From NCBI GenBank assembly GCA_027625915.1, contig JANTQA010000012.1, positions 11,246,501 through 11,310,500 on the forward strand: DNA of 64,000 nucleotides, in the 5' to 3' direction. Position numbers and translations under genes: made by a program. This stretch comes from Anaeramoeba flamelloides. Taxonomy: Eukaryota; Metamonada; Anaeramoebidae. How positions within the stretch are numbered: position 1 is the stretch's first letter; each line of letters starts with the position of its first letter. Below are positions 31,200 through 41,419 of this stretch, piece by piece. The notes below the pieces were generated by a model. It saw only the letters and a program-made list of their open reading frames with translations. It was not told the DNA's origin and did no database searches.

Positions 31200-32060
31200 T
31201 TAAAAGTTTCCAATAATGATTGCAAGTTTTATAACCTTAGGTATATTTTTTTCTACTGAGTTATTTGAAAACTTTGTGATCAATATTGGTTAAAAAACAA
31301 ATGGGGCAACATTTTAATTAAGGGACCAGTTTCTATTATTTTATTTTTTGACCAATTTCTAAATAAAGATTCCCTATCGAGAAATAAGTTTAATCTTGAA
31401 ATTTAACAGGGTCTTTCTAATCTAAGTAATTGGCAAAAATTTTCTCAATCGCTATTAAATTTAGGTAAAAAAAATTAATTGAGACAAGTCCTTAAGCTTT
31501 CCAAAAAAAAGGTTCAAATTTGTATTAATTTCAATTGTATAATTCCATAAATCAGTTTAAAATATTAATTTTCTTGAATAGAATTAGGGAATTTGAAGGT
31601 TTATTAGAATTAAATTCTTGGGTTGTAATTATTTTGGAAAGCTGATTGACAATTTTGAACTTTTTATTTTATGATTAACAGTATACTTTTAAAACTTGCT
31701 TTTTTCTCAACTTCCTTCATAGAAAATAAGATTTCTTTCTTCCCCAAATCAAAATGTTTTTCAAATAATTTGGAACAACTAATATTTTCCAATTACAAAA
31801 TGAAAATTTTAAGTTCACATTCCTATATTTTTTCGAGTTTCTCAGTTGAAGAAAATCCAAAGATCTTTACAACATATTTCGAAATGATTTTTTAGACAAT
31901 AATATAAATTTCCTTATTTAATTCGAAGACGAAATTTTTACTCTTCTAATTTGATTACAAGTAATTTTTACTATTCATTTTGGAACTGGAAATAAAAATT
32001 TTCTTATATTAATTGGAAAATAACAATAAAGATAATTTTGAACTTTGAAGAAATGAGAAA
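31200..32060. repeat. Composite interspersed repeat (families F inverted and E)
   Basis: The part 31330-31480 is the inverse of the family F block seen at 17680 and 46990. The part 31480-31680 resembles 51890-52060 (TTCCATAAAT...TTAATTTTC...GGAAAGCT...TATTTTA.GATT.ACAGTATA). The part 31790-32050 matches kinase intron 3 at 8096-8400. Together they suggest one long ancient element. Confidence 0.6.
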
Positions 32061-32670
32061 ATGGATCAAACTTTTCGAAGCGCAATTGTCCTTTCTGAAA
32101 ATAGTGGTTAAAATCAGTCAAGTTGTGTTAATTAGATTTTGTTCAAAGTTTTTCAATTCAAGAGAGGGTAAATTTCTTTTAGATTTGCGATTACAATTTA
32201 CTTGAAGATTTTTTTTGAATTTGATCTGAATAAAAAAAGTAATCTTTTTCTATTTAAAAATTTAAGAAAATTTACTGCCTTAATCACTTTTTTCGAACAA
32301 AAATTGCAAATAAAAATACCATCAGGACCACTTTACTCTCATTGTACTTTGTCAATTATTCAATTAAGTCTTTAATAAAAAAAAAAAAAAAAAAGTGTTT
32401 GTTTGTGACAAAAGGGAAATCAAGAAGAAAATAAAAATGAAGAAAGCTCTTTCGATCAAAAATGATTACTAAACTAAAAATTATTGTTTTAAAGGATTGA
32501 AATCTGTTATGATTGGCAAATACTGAAGAATTTTTATGACAAAATAAACCAAGTTTTGAACGAGATAAGAGAAGCACAAATCGTTAAATTGCGAAAATGC
32601 AGGTAGAATTAACCATTTTTTTCACAATTTAACACCTTTTTATTGTATCAGACTTGTAAATAAATAGAAG

Positions 32671-35600
32671 ATGAATTTTAAAAAAGAATCTTCTGGTTGG
32701 TCTGAGTTATCTGAATTTGAAGACTTTTGTGAAAAAATAGAAACAAAAAAAAAAAATAAAAAAAAAAAAAAAGACCCAAACAAAAACAAAGACAAAAATA
32801 AAGCCAAAGACAAATCCAAACACAACAAAGAAAAAAAAAAACAGTATCAAGTTTTTGAGAACTCTGGTTGGATTGATCTTGACGAAATTGAAAAAAAAGA
32901 ACACACACAAGAGTTACCCAAAATCCAAGACGATGTAATAAAAGTTCAGGAATTTAGGAGCAGTTCAGACTCTGATTTCCAAATGGAGAAAGATGCCGAG
33001 TTTACGATCAAAGGGATAGGATCGGTGAAAATCAAAAATATGCACAAGTACCGCGAATTAGCGCACACCAAGCAAGCGAAAACAATAGTGTTGATCTTAT
33101 TTTTGCTTCTATTGGTTGGCGTTATCACCTATGTAAGCGTTGACTCATACATTAACAATGCACTTGACAATGCAGACATCGAATTGGATCAGTTGACGAT
33201 CAACAATATGGGCAAGGACGAATTAAACACAACTGCGGTTTTGAATGTTGACACCAAGACAAGTGTCGTTGTCTCGTTCAAGTTGTCGGACGGCGAAGTG
33301 CAGTACAACAACAACATCTTCGGGAAAGTGGCCTTTAGCAAGAAGTCGTATACGACTGTGAGCGACGAGTACACCACAGACTTTGTTGTTCAAATTGCGG
33401 ACATCGATTCCTATTATTTGCTGATCGACGACTTTCTGAATAAGGAAGAGATCAATTTACCCTTTGAGGTCAGTGTGCAATTCCAGGGGCAACTTTCCAT
33501 CATTAAAGACAAGGTGCTCACAAAGACACTGAGCTTCAAGGCAATAAATGGCCTTCAGTTCGAGCTGGACAACTTCAATTTGCTGGACTTCACAGAAGAA
33601 ATCATTTCGGTGTCATGCATTGCCAGCGCTGAGGTGGTGTCAAACATCCAAGCGAAACTGCCCGGGATTGATGTGAAATTGTACCATGAAGAGGAAATAG
33701 TTGGTAGCATTCTGCAAAGCGAGCTATTAATCACAAACGGGATCAACGAATTGGATTTCCAGATCTCACTTGATGCAACGAACGACAAGCTTATCACTAG
33801 CTTTATCCAAGAAGAGGAATTAACAATTAGGGCAATAGGTAACCTTTATATTGAAGGACTACAGGACGGCGACGGCGGTGAGGGGCGAGAGTTTCCGACT
33901 CTGTTTGACCAAGAAATTAAATTGTCTGCATTTAATAATTTCCCATTTGAATTTAACAAAATGGGCATCGAGAAAATTGAGTCCGATAACATTACCATGT
34001 TTGCGCAGGTGGAATTTAATAACACGTCGAGCATTAAGGCAAATTTTTCATTATTTAATCTCGAGCTGTACTCCAACCGTGACAACCAAATCATTACGCA
34101 AATTGACATTAAGAATTTAATTTTTTCACCTGGCGTCAATGTGATTGACATTTCCACAGTGATCAACGAAAAGGAGACCCTGTTATTTCAAGACTTTGCA
34201 ATGAATTCCACTGTGGACTTCCATTTCAGTGCCTCCATTAAGGTCAAACAGGATGGGGACAAAATTGAAATTCTCAATCACCGCGAAATTAGCCTCGTGG
34301 GGCTCTCCGGCTTACCATTCGAATTCAAGTCTTCACCTCGGGTATATGTGTCCGAAGATTCCATTGTGATGGAAATCGAGATCCAATATAATTACACCTC
34401 TGAAATTAGCGCAAACATCCCCAGGGCCGACATTAATATATATTACGAGGACGTTCTTGTGGGCAACGCCACGACACGCGATTTGTCCTTCCAGGACCAG
34501 GGAATCAAGATCTTGAACTTTCCCGTCAACGTCAATGGATCTGCGAATAGCATCATTGAAACATTTTTAAATCAAGACAATGTAACTTTCAATTTAATAG
34601 GCCAGGTATATGGCGACTACATCTCACAGAACGGCATCCAAATTTTTGAAAAGCCCTTTGAAATGGAGGGCATTGGCGGGCTAAATTTTAGCCTCAAGAA
34701 CGTTCAATTAACGGGGTTCAATCAAGATGAAATCTTATTTGAGATCGAAATCCTATTTGAGCACGAGCATGAAATTGAAGCAGAACTGGAAACCCTATAT
34801 GTTAATTTGTATTACAATGGCCAGTACGTTGGGGAAGCGCAGATCTCAAATGTAAGCATTACCACGGGGCAAAATTCATTCACATTGGAGGCGTCAATAA
34901 GCCCCAATGATGGCGACGGGCTAATCGATGACTTTATTTTATTAAATGAAATTTCGATCTTGGGCGTTGGTCGGTATCAGCAAAACGATCCTCAAAGCCT
35001 CAGCAAAATGTTTGAAATTGAAATCCAGTTCGAAGCATTTGGAGGGTTGCCCTTTGCATTAAACCAAATTGAAATGACCAACTTTCAAAAGGATCTCATT
35101 AGTATCAACATCTCTGCAGAGATCAACAACCCGACGCAAATCGAGCCGCAATTTGATTTAATAATCATCGAAATTTATTATCTGGATACATACATCGGCA
35201 AGTCAATAAAGGAAAACCAATTGCTATTGAGCGGCGACAATAGCATAGGCTTTGTAGTCAGCCTGATTGAAAACGACACAACGTTGATTAGGGATTTCAT
35301 TATGCAACAGAACCTTACCTTTTCGTTTATCGCCGAGGCGCAAATCGGCTCGCAGGAGAACTCAGGCATCCAGTTTTTCGAAAAGCAGCATATGCTAAAT
35401 GGGTTAAATGGCCTACCTTTCAATATTACATCAATTAAATTTGTTGAATATTCAAACGATTTGCTATTTTTTGATTTAGAAATCGATTTCCATAACCCGT
35501 CAGATTCAATCGCCAATTTCCAATTACTCTTGATTGATATATATTGGCAAAATGAAATCGTAGGCAAGACCACTTTAGAGAACATCCAAATACAGCCAAA

Positions 35601-36639
35601 TGAAAACATTCTATTTTTCACGGCCAAATTGGATGGCAATTCAAACGGAATCATAGATGCCTTTATTAACGAGCCAGAGATAATCCTCGACCTGGAGGCA
35701 TATATCCAATTTGAGAATGACAATAATGGCGGCAATGGTGATGGTGGTGATGGTGAGGATGATAGGTTACATTTGTTCAATTCAACAGTCAATATACCTG
35801 CAATGAATGAAATTAACCCAATCATCGGCGATTTCAAAGTACTCAATTCCACAGACAATTCCTTAGAATTGTCAATTGAAGTCTCTCTTGAAAACCCAAC
35901 AGAAATCGAAATGATCATTGAAAACACTAATTTTGAAGTTTTTTTTAAAGGCCATTCAGTGGGGGTGGGCTCAAAGCAAAATATCGTCTTTTCCCCAGGG
36001 GTGATCGATCTCGATTTAATTTTAACCATGCAGGGCGACGACGAAATAATTTCCCGGTTTCTTGGTGATTATATCAGCGGTAAGACGCTCAATTTGCAAG
36101 TTAACATGTCTATATTTGTGGAATTGTCCGAAAATAGTGATCCCTTCGAAATCAATCTGCTGATCGATACCGAAAAAATTGGAATACAATCAGAATTAGT
36201 GAAAGTTGAGGTGCAAGATATCGCCATCTCACTCGGCTTTCTGTCAGTCACATACACAGTGACATGGGAGGTCGACATCTGCAACCCATTGGATTTTTCA
36301 ATAATCATTACCTCCTTTAAGGGCGACGCAACATTTAATGACACAGATGGCTCCGCTTTCTTATTACTCAGTTACCCCCCCGAAGATAACATTTTTATCA
36401 CTTACTTGCAATTCGATTGGCAAGAGGAACAGAAAATAATCACAAACAAATCCTGTATACAGCAAGTCGACGTGTTCTCAGACAATGACTTAGAATTAGG
36501 AATTAGATTAAACAGTGGGTTGAATAGCGGCGCATTGCTCATAGATATTTTTGATGCGGAACTTGGATTGCAAATTGGCAAATATTCAACAACAGTAATC
36601 GTAGATCTGCTAAAGATTCCTGTAGAGCAATCATCTTAA
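32671..36639 (+). CDS. Single-pass membrane protein with tandem LEA14/Tag1-like domains
   Basis: One 1322-residue exon. Residues 1-130 are charged and Lys-rich with two copies of a GW motif (SGWSELSEFED, SGWIDLDEIE). A single membrane segment lies at about 138-158 (TIVLILFLLLLVGVITYVSV). The remainder is a chain of about eight to nine beta-rich units of about 122 residues, whose starts are marked by GLPFxF-like motifs at about residues 294, 425, 547, 669, 790, 913 and 1046. Each repeats a pattern of a D/E-I-x-I strand, N-P/N-T, a YY-x-D-x-x-VG turn and a late G-x-N strand. This pattern is that of LEA_2 (LEA14/WHy)-type domains; chains behind one TM helix are known in fungal vacuolar Tag1-like proteins (DUF3712). 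There are many N-x-S/T sites, so the chain is probably lumenal or extracellular. Coding GC is well above that of neighbouring genes. The function is not known; a membrane tether or lipid-contact role is only inference. Confidence 0.85.
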   Translation: MNFKKESSGWSELSEFEDFCEKIETKKKNKKKKKDPNKNKDKNKAKDKSKHNKEKKKQYQVFENSGWIDLDEIEKKEHTQELPKIQDDVIKVQEFRSSSDSDFQMEKDAEFTIKGIGSVKIKNMHKYRELAHTKQAKTIVLILFLLLLVGVITYVSVDSYINNALDNADIELDQLTINNMGKDELNTTAVLNVDTKTSVVVSFKLSDGEVQYNNNIFGKVAFSKKSYTTVSDEYTTDFVVQIADIDSYYLLIDDFLNKEEINLPFEVSVQFQGQLSIIKDKVLTKTLSFKAINGLQFELDNFNLLDFTEEIISVSCIASAEVVSNIQAKLPGIDVKLYHEEEIVGSILQSELLITNGINELDFQISLDATNDKLITSFIQEEELTIRAIGNLYIEGLQDGDGGEGREFPTLFDQEIKLSAFNNFPFEFNKMGIEKIESDNITMFAQVEFNNTSSIKANFSLFNLELYSNRDNQIITQIDIKNLIFSPGVNVIDISTVINEKETLLFQDFAMNSTVDFHFSASIKVKQDGDKIEILNHREISLVGLSGLPFEFKSSPRVYVSEDSIVMEIEIQYNYTSEISANIPRADINIYYEDVLVGNATTRDLSFQDQGIKILNFPVNVNGSANSIIETFLNQDNVTFNLIGQVYGDYISQNGIQIFEKPFEMEGIGGLNFSLKNVQLTGFNQDEILFEIEILFEHEHEIEAELETLYVNLYYNGQYVGEAQISNVSITTGQNSFTLEASISPNDGDGLIDDFILLNEISILGVGRYQQNDPQSLSKMFEIEIQFEAFGGLPFALNQIEMTNFQKDLISINISAEINNPTQIEPQFDLIIIEIYYLDTYIGKSIKENQLLLSGDNSIGFVVSLIENDTTLIRDFIMQQNLTFSFIAEAQIGSQENSGIQFFEKQHMLNGLNGLPFNITSIKFVEYSNDLLFFDLEIDFHNPSDSIANFQLLLIDIYWQNEIVGKTTLENIQIQPNENILFFTAKLDGNSNGIIDAFINEPEIILDLEAYIQFENDNNGGNGDGGDGEDDRLHLFNSTVNIPAMNEINPIIGDFKVLNSTDNSLELSIEVSLENPTEIEMIIENTNFEVFFKGHSVGVGSKQNIVFSPGVIDLDLILTMQGDDEIISRFLGDYISGKTLNLQVNMSIFVELSENSDPFEINLLIDTEKIGIQSELVKVEVQDIAISLGFLSVTYTVTWEVDICNPLDFSIIITSFKGDATFNDTDGSAFLLLSYPPEDNIFITYLQFDWQEEQKIITNKSCIQQVDVFSDNDLELGIRLNSGLNSGALLIDIFDAELGLQIGKYSTTVIVDLLKIPVEQSS

Positions 36640-37621
36640 TCTGCTGTCATCATTATTCAAAGAAATTGATTGCTTTTTGTGTTTTTTTTTTTTTTAATTT
36701 TTTTGGATCTTTTATTTGCAAAAAGGCTGATTCATTATTGAGAATCATTTTTTTTTTAATCTTATATATATATATTGCTTGATGAAACATTTAATTTATT
36801 TGCAAATTATTTTGGATGACAATTTGTGTTTTTGTTTTTTTTTTTTATAAAATTTAAAAAAACTTTCTTTTTAAACAAAGGTCGTTTTAAAAATCTGCAA
36901 AAGAAATGCTTCCAATATAACCCTACAAAATAGTTTTGTTAAAGTTCCTTATCTATTTTATAGTTTAACATTTGGAAAATACTTTGTCACATTTTTTAAA
37001 ATTACTATTATAACTCTTGATTAATTTTAAATAATACTTTTTTTAAAAATAAAATTTTTTTCATCATCAGTTTTGTTTTTTACAAAAAATTTCTTTTTTG
37101 TTTACTTTGGTTGGATATTATTGATTTAAAATTGTCTGAAAAAATTTTTTTATAAATTATGGTTTTTGAATTTTAAAAATATTCTTTTAAATTTCTTTTC
37201 CAAGTTGTTTTTGATTTAGTTTCAGTAATTTTGATTTTTTTTCTAAAATGTATTTCTTATAATTTTATTTGGGATTTAGATTTATTGGATACAATTGTTC
37301 CTCTGAAGAAATTTGAAATATTAAACTCATCAAAAAACATTTTTATAGGTTAAAAAATAAAACTATTAAAGAGAGAATTTGAAAATAATCTCTTGTTGAA
37401 AGACTACGTTGATTGGAAAGAAAAAAAGGAAATAAATTAGTGAAAAATCATTTGGTTGAAAATAGTTGATACAATTTAGATTGATTCAAGTTTATTCAAA
37501 AAAAAAAGTGATATTTTTTTTTTTTATTTATATTATTTAAGGACATAAGTACCTTTTTCATTTTTTGAGTACCACCATTTATGTGAAACTGAATTCTTCA
37601 AATTCTTTCTTAAGCTGAATA

Positions 37622-38151
37622 AACTAAAATTCAAAATTTTTCACACAGCTAAAACGTTACAAACAATCACAATAATACAATTTCATTAAACTTGGAATAA
37701 TTTCGATTTTTTTAAAATATGAAAATCATTTTTTCATCTTTTAGTTTTTGTTTTCATTTCTTGTTTGAATTACATAATTTGTTTCGTTTGATCAAAATTT
37801 TTTTCAACCATTGATATTAGGCTAAATTTGAGTTATTCCAAATAGAAGAACCCATATAAAATTAGTTGGTAGTATCTAAACCATTTGATCGATCAATAAT
37901 TCCTAATAGAATTTAAACAAATTTACCAATATATTTTTTTGTTTTGATCTCTCCAAAATTTTTAACACACCCATGATTTATTTGTATTGATAATTATTTA
38001 TTTTTTTGTGCCTATTGTAATTTATTAACAATGTGTTAACATTTCAATTGGTAAATGGTTCTAATTTGGTAAACTTTCTTGAATTGATTAAATAAGTTTT
38101 TTTCTTCACAAATCGAATTTTGGTGTGTTTAAAAAATTTTGAATTGGGGTT
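37622..38151. mobile_element. MITE family B copy 1 (530 bp, TA target)
   Basis: Near-full-length match to 62817-63348 in the same orientation. Ends are AACTAAAATTCAAAATTTTT and, inverted, AACCCCAATTCAAAATTTTT. TA flanks both sides (37620-37621, 38152-38153). Shared interior motifs include CACACAGCTAAAACG, AGTTGGTAGTATCTAAACCA and TTTGATCGATCAAT. No coding capacity. Confidence 0.85.
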
Positions 38152-38455
38152 TACATTGATATTATAATAAATACTAGAGTGGGATATATCCTAGTATAAG
38201 ATATTTTGATACCAACTAAAAAAATGAATTCAAAAAAATGAAAAAATTGAGCTTGAAAAAATAAAGAAAAATCATTTATTTCTTGATCTTATCAATAAAA
38301 TTTGACACAATTATTTATTCTTTATTTGGTTTTATTTTTAATTCTTTATGAAAATAATATTGTTTGGAAAATTTTTGATAAACAAATTACTGTTTATTTC
38401 TAAAGAATTTTGAAAAATAAATTTTTAAAATCCTATTTTGATTTAATTCTACTAA

Positions 38456-38912
38456 CTGTTGAGAGAAAAATGTTGGACAGAGAAAAATAGTTGGACAGCA
38501 TTTTTAATTGGGAACATTACTGAAAATGATTTTTAATTTCAATCGTTTGTGAAATAACTAAAGAAAATAACAATAATCTACTTATTAGAAAAGGATTAAT
38601 GTAATTATACTTTTTCAAAAACATATCTCTTATACTCTAAAGCAAGTTTAAAAATTACCATTTTCAGAATTAATAGTAAACTTTACTAGAACTTGGTTTT
38701 TTGTTAAAATAGCATCATCTACTTTAGTTATCAACCATTCAAATGAGTATTCTACACAAACCACAGATAAATGAACTTGTAACACCTTTAAACCTGAATT
38801 TATATAAAATTCACCTAGTTATCAATAGGATTTGATTTTCAATTTTACTAATGTTCCAAATTAAAAAATGTGTCCAACCATTTTTCTGTGTCCAACATTT
38901 TTCTCTCAACAG
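38456..38912. mobile_element. MITE with CTGTTGAGAG ends (457 bp)
   Basis: The left end CTGTTGAGAGAAAAATGTTG, followed by GACAGAGAAAAATAGTTGGACA, is repeated inverted at the right end (TGTCCAACCATTTTTCTGTG then TCCAACATTTTTCTCTCAACAG). The arms of about 45 bp have few mismatches, with weaker pairing inside. TA follows the right end (38913-38914), while the left has AA. Tc1/mariner-like ends by form. Confidence 0.75.
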
Positions 38913-38939
38913 TAATTTTAGTTTTAGTTCAGAAAATCA

Positions 38940-39780
38940 GAGATTTTTTTAATTCTTCTTCATAATTAGGGTTTATTGGACAAATTTGTTGGATTTTATA
39001 ATTATTTATTTCCCCTTAATTGAAAACCCAAAATAATTCTGAATCTGATTGAAATTTTTTCTTGTATTTTTCAATTATTTTGATTTTAATCTTTTGTAAC
39101 TGTTTTTTGATTCCAAGAATTCAGCCCCTCTATGTTAATTTTTGAAATAGTATTCTTTGTTTTAGCTTGGTTTGATAAAAATATTTGAAAAAAGAATTTA
39201 GAAAGTAAATTTGTCACAAAATGTTTTGTAAATAATAATAAATTGTAATAGGAAGAGAAAATCAAGGAAAAAAATAGTTTGGGTTCATACAAACTAAGAA
39301 GATAAAGAAAACGAATATTCGAAAAAAGACTTTTATCGAATTTTTTTTTTTTTCATTTTTGATTTCAACAAATTTATTTGAGATGGTGATCTTTCTAGTT
39401 TAATCCACTAAAAAAAAAATATTTGTTTGAAATGTACACCTTTTTTGGGTATATTTTTTGGTTTATTCTTCGACTAATTTCATTTATTCCTATAAACACA
39501 TCTCTAGATCCAAAAACCAAATTTAATAAAACCAAAATTTTAAATAAAACAAAATGTTCAAAAAAATTGAAAAATTCAAGATTCAACTCTGAATTACTTT
39601 GGCCCTATTCACAAATAGTTTGGTGTATGATGTTTTGGTTTCAAAGTTTACATATATGGTAGCACTCAAAAAATATTTTTCATTAATGGTTTATATCAAT
39701 AAAAATTTTTCAAAATGGTAAAATGCTCTTACTTCCTTAAGGGAGAGGTTATTAATTCCTCTCATAATAACCCAGATTCC
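38940..39780 (-). repeat. Interspersed repeat (family D, copy 2)
   Basis: Inverse of 28375-29330, with matching ATTCTGAATCTGATTGAAAT, TTGTAAATAATAATAAATTG, GATTTCAACAAATTTATTTG, ATTCACAAATAGTTTGG and the GGTTATTAATTCCTC block. Moderately diverged. Confidence 0.75.
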
Positions 39781-40362
39781 TAACATTTTATTTTGAATAA
39801 AAAATGATATTGCTATATTAAATTTTAAAATAGATATTGATCAATTCAAATTAAAAAAAAATTATTTTTTCTAAACTTTTTTTTTGAAGTGTTTATTAAA
39901 TGTATAAAATTATTTTTTTCCATTTATATTGTAAAGATCCTGTTTTTTTGATTATCTCATAATTAGTCAAATGATAATGTTTTAAAAATAAAATTTTATT
40001 TTTTGAATTAGAAAATTAGAATATATATACTTTTTAATATCAATTTGATTTGTTATATCTTTTGTTTTCTTGGAAGTAATAATTCGAATTCTTTTTGTTT
40101 TTGAAAAAATTTTTTGAGAAAAATATTGGATTGAATATGATTTGTTATTATTTCTTTGACAAAAAGTGTTATAAGTTCACATATTCCAAATCATTTTAGA
40201 TGATTTAATAAAAAAAAAATTTATTAAAAAACTAGAAATTAAAAGTTAATTTTATTTTGATCGAAAAATTTTGTTTTTTTCCTATTTTTGTTTGGTTCTC
40301 TCGTATTTCCAAAAAAAAATAATTTGCAAAATGAAGAGTTCAACACCCATGATTCAAAAAAA

Positions 40363-40375
40363 AATAAAAAAAGTA
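40363..40375 (-). terminator. RNA polymerase III T-run terminator of tRNA-Gly
   Basis: An A-run on the plus strand just beyond the tRNA 3' end gives TTTTTTTATTTTTTTTTT on the RNA-like strand, the standard polymerase III stop. Confidence 0.6.
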
Positions 40376-40378
40376 AAT

Positions 40379-40449
40379 TGCAAAATCGGGGAATCGAACC
40401 CCGGCCAACGGTTTGGAAGACCACCATTCTGCCACTGAACTAATTTTGC
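40379..40449 (-). tRNA. tRNA-Gly (anticodon UCC)
   Basis: On the minus strand the sequence folds into a complete cloverleaf. The acceptor stem is GCAAAAT with ATTTTGC (seven pairs). The D-arm is GTTC...GAAT, with TAGTTCAGTGG matching the A-box. The anticodon loop is CTTCCAA (anticodon TCC), and the T-arm CGGGG-TTCGATT-CCCCG matches the B-box GGTTCGATTCC. The anticodon stem contains G-U pairs. No intron. The plus-strand frame across it is a chance ORF. Confidence 0.95.
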
Positions 40450-40578
40450 TGATTTACATTTATAAAGCCTTTTTCTAGATTTTTAATTTAATAAAATTAT
40501 TCAACTTCTTTAATCTTATTTCAAAAATAATAACTTTTAAGATTTTCCATCCATAAAATTTGAAAAATGATTATTCAA

Positions 40579-41052
40579 TGTAGAGTTTTATGACTTGTAA
40601 ATTTTGTTCTTATCTGATCGATCTTCAACTTGGCATGAGTTATAATAATTGTTCAAAATGACAATTCTTAACAAGTTATTTTTTATTTACCCAAATCAGA
40701 AATGAAGATTGGAAAGATAATGATTATAACTTAAGTTATAATAAAAAGACGTTTGAAACTTGTTGATAGAAATCATTAATTAAGTTTGGTTTTAATGGGA
40801 GCTTTTAAAAAATTTTGTTTTCATTGAGTCTATCGACAAAAAAGTAAACCAAAATATTTAACTACAACCCAAAAATCAAATTAATTCTTAAATATCTACT
40901 AATCTATTAATCTTAAACTTTTTTCAATTCAGATTTCGGAAAAAACAAAAAATATTTTGTCGAGAATTGTCATTTTGAATCATTATTAAAACCCATGCAA
41001 AGTTGAAGATCGATCAGCTAAGAACAAAATTAACGAGTCAATAAACTCGACA
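40579..41052. mobile_element. Non-coding element with about 110-bp terminal inverted repeats
   Basis: The left arm begins TGTAGAGTTTTATGACTTGT, and the right arm inverted begins TGTCGAGTTTATTGACTCGT. Both continue AATTTTGTTCTTA, TGATCGATCTTCAACTT and TTCAAAATGACAATTCT. Arms are about 85% alike. It starts 130 bp upstream of the tRNA. No target duplication is clear. Confidence 0.75.
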
Positions 41053-41419
41053 CAAGACAATCTTTTTTCAAATTACAGGGATTGTAAACCTTTAGGGAGG
41101 ATAATTTATAAAAACTAAATAAAATCCTATTAAAATCTAACAAAAACTAATCTACCAAAATTGTGAATTTATTATTCAAATAATTGAGTTAACATCATGA
41201 AAACCATCAATTAAGATGATTCTATTCAAAAATTTTTCATGTTTCCAATATAAAAAGAAAAAAATTAACCATACATTACTATTTTTCAAAAATTAGTGTA
41301 AAAAATATTAATCATTATTGTGTCGAAAATCTTGATTAATATTTTGGTTTTATTTTAAATAATTTTGTATTTCAATTTAAATCACAGTTAATTAAACTAA
41401 TTGTGTGCATCGGTTGTGT

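Larger units (their letters stand above)
27307..32670. other. Gene-free, repeat-rich interval
   Basis: No gene supported. It contains repeat D1 (28375-29600), a palindromic MITE (29816-30014) and an E/F composite repeat (31200-32060). The stretch 30020-31200 is plain A/T-rich DNA. The bases just before the ATG at 32671 (TTGTAAATAAATAGAAG) look like a 5' leader. Confidence 0.6.
36640..40378. other. Gene-free interval between the LEA-array gene and the tRNA
   Basis: Holds two MITE-like elements (37622-38151 and 38456-38912), repeat D2 (38940-39780) and A/T-rich sequence. 36640-37560 shows T-rich runs, a short (TA)n at about 36765-36777 and nothing else recognisable. No gene is supported. Confidence 0.6.

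Noticed and set aside
33846-36344. Minus-strand frames up to 283 residues opposite the LEA-array gene
   Set aside because: They are shadows of a long, repetitive coding exon and match no family.
40239-40427. 62-residue minus-strand frame across the tRNA
   Set aside because: It overlaps the tRNA-Gly gene and its terminator and is a chance frame.
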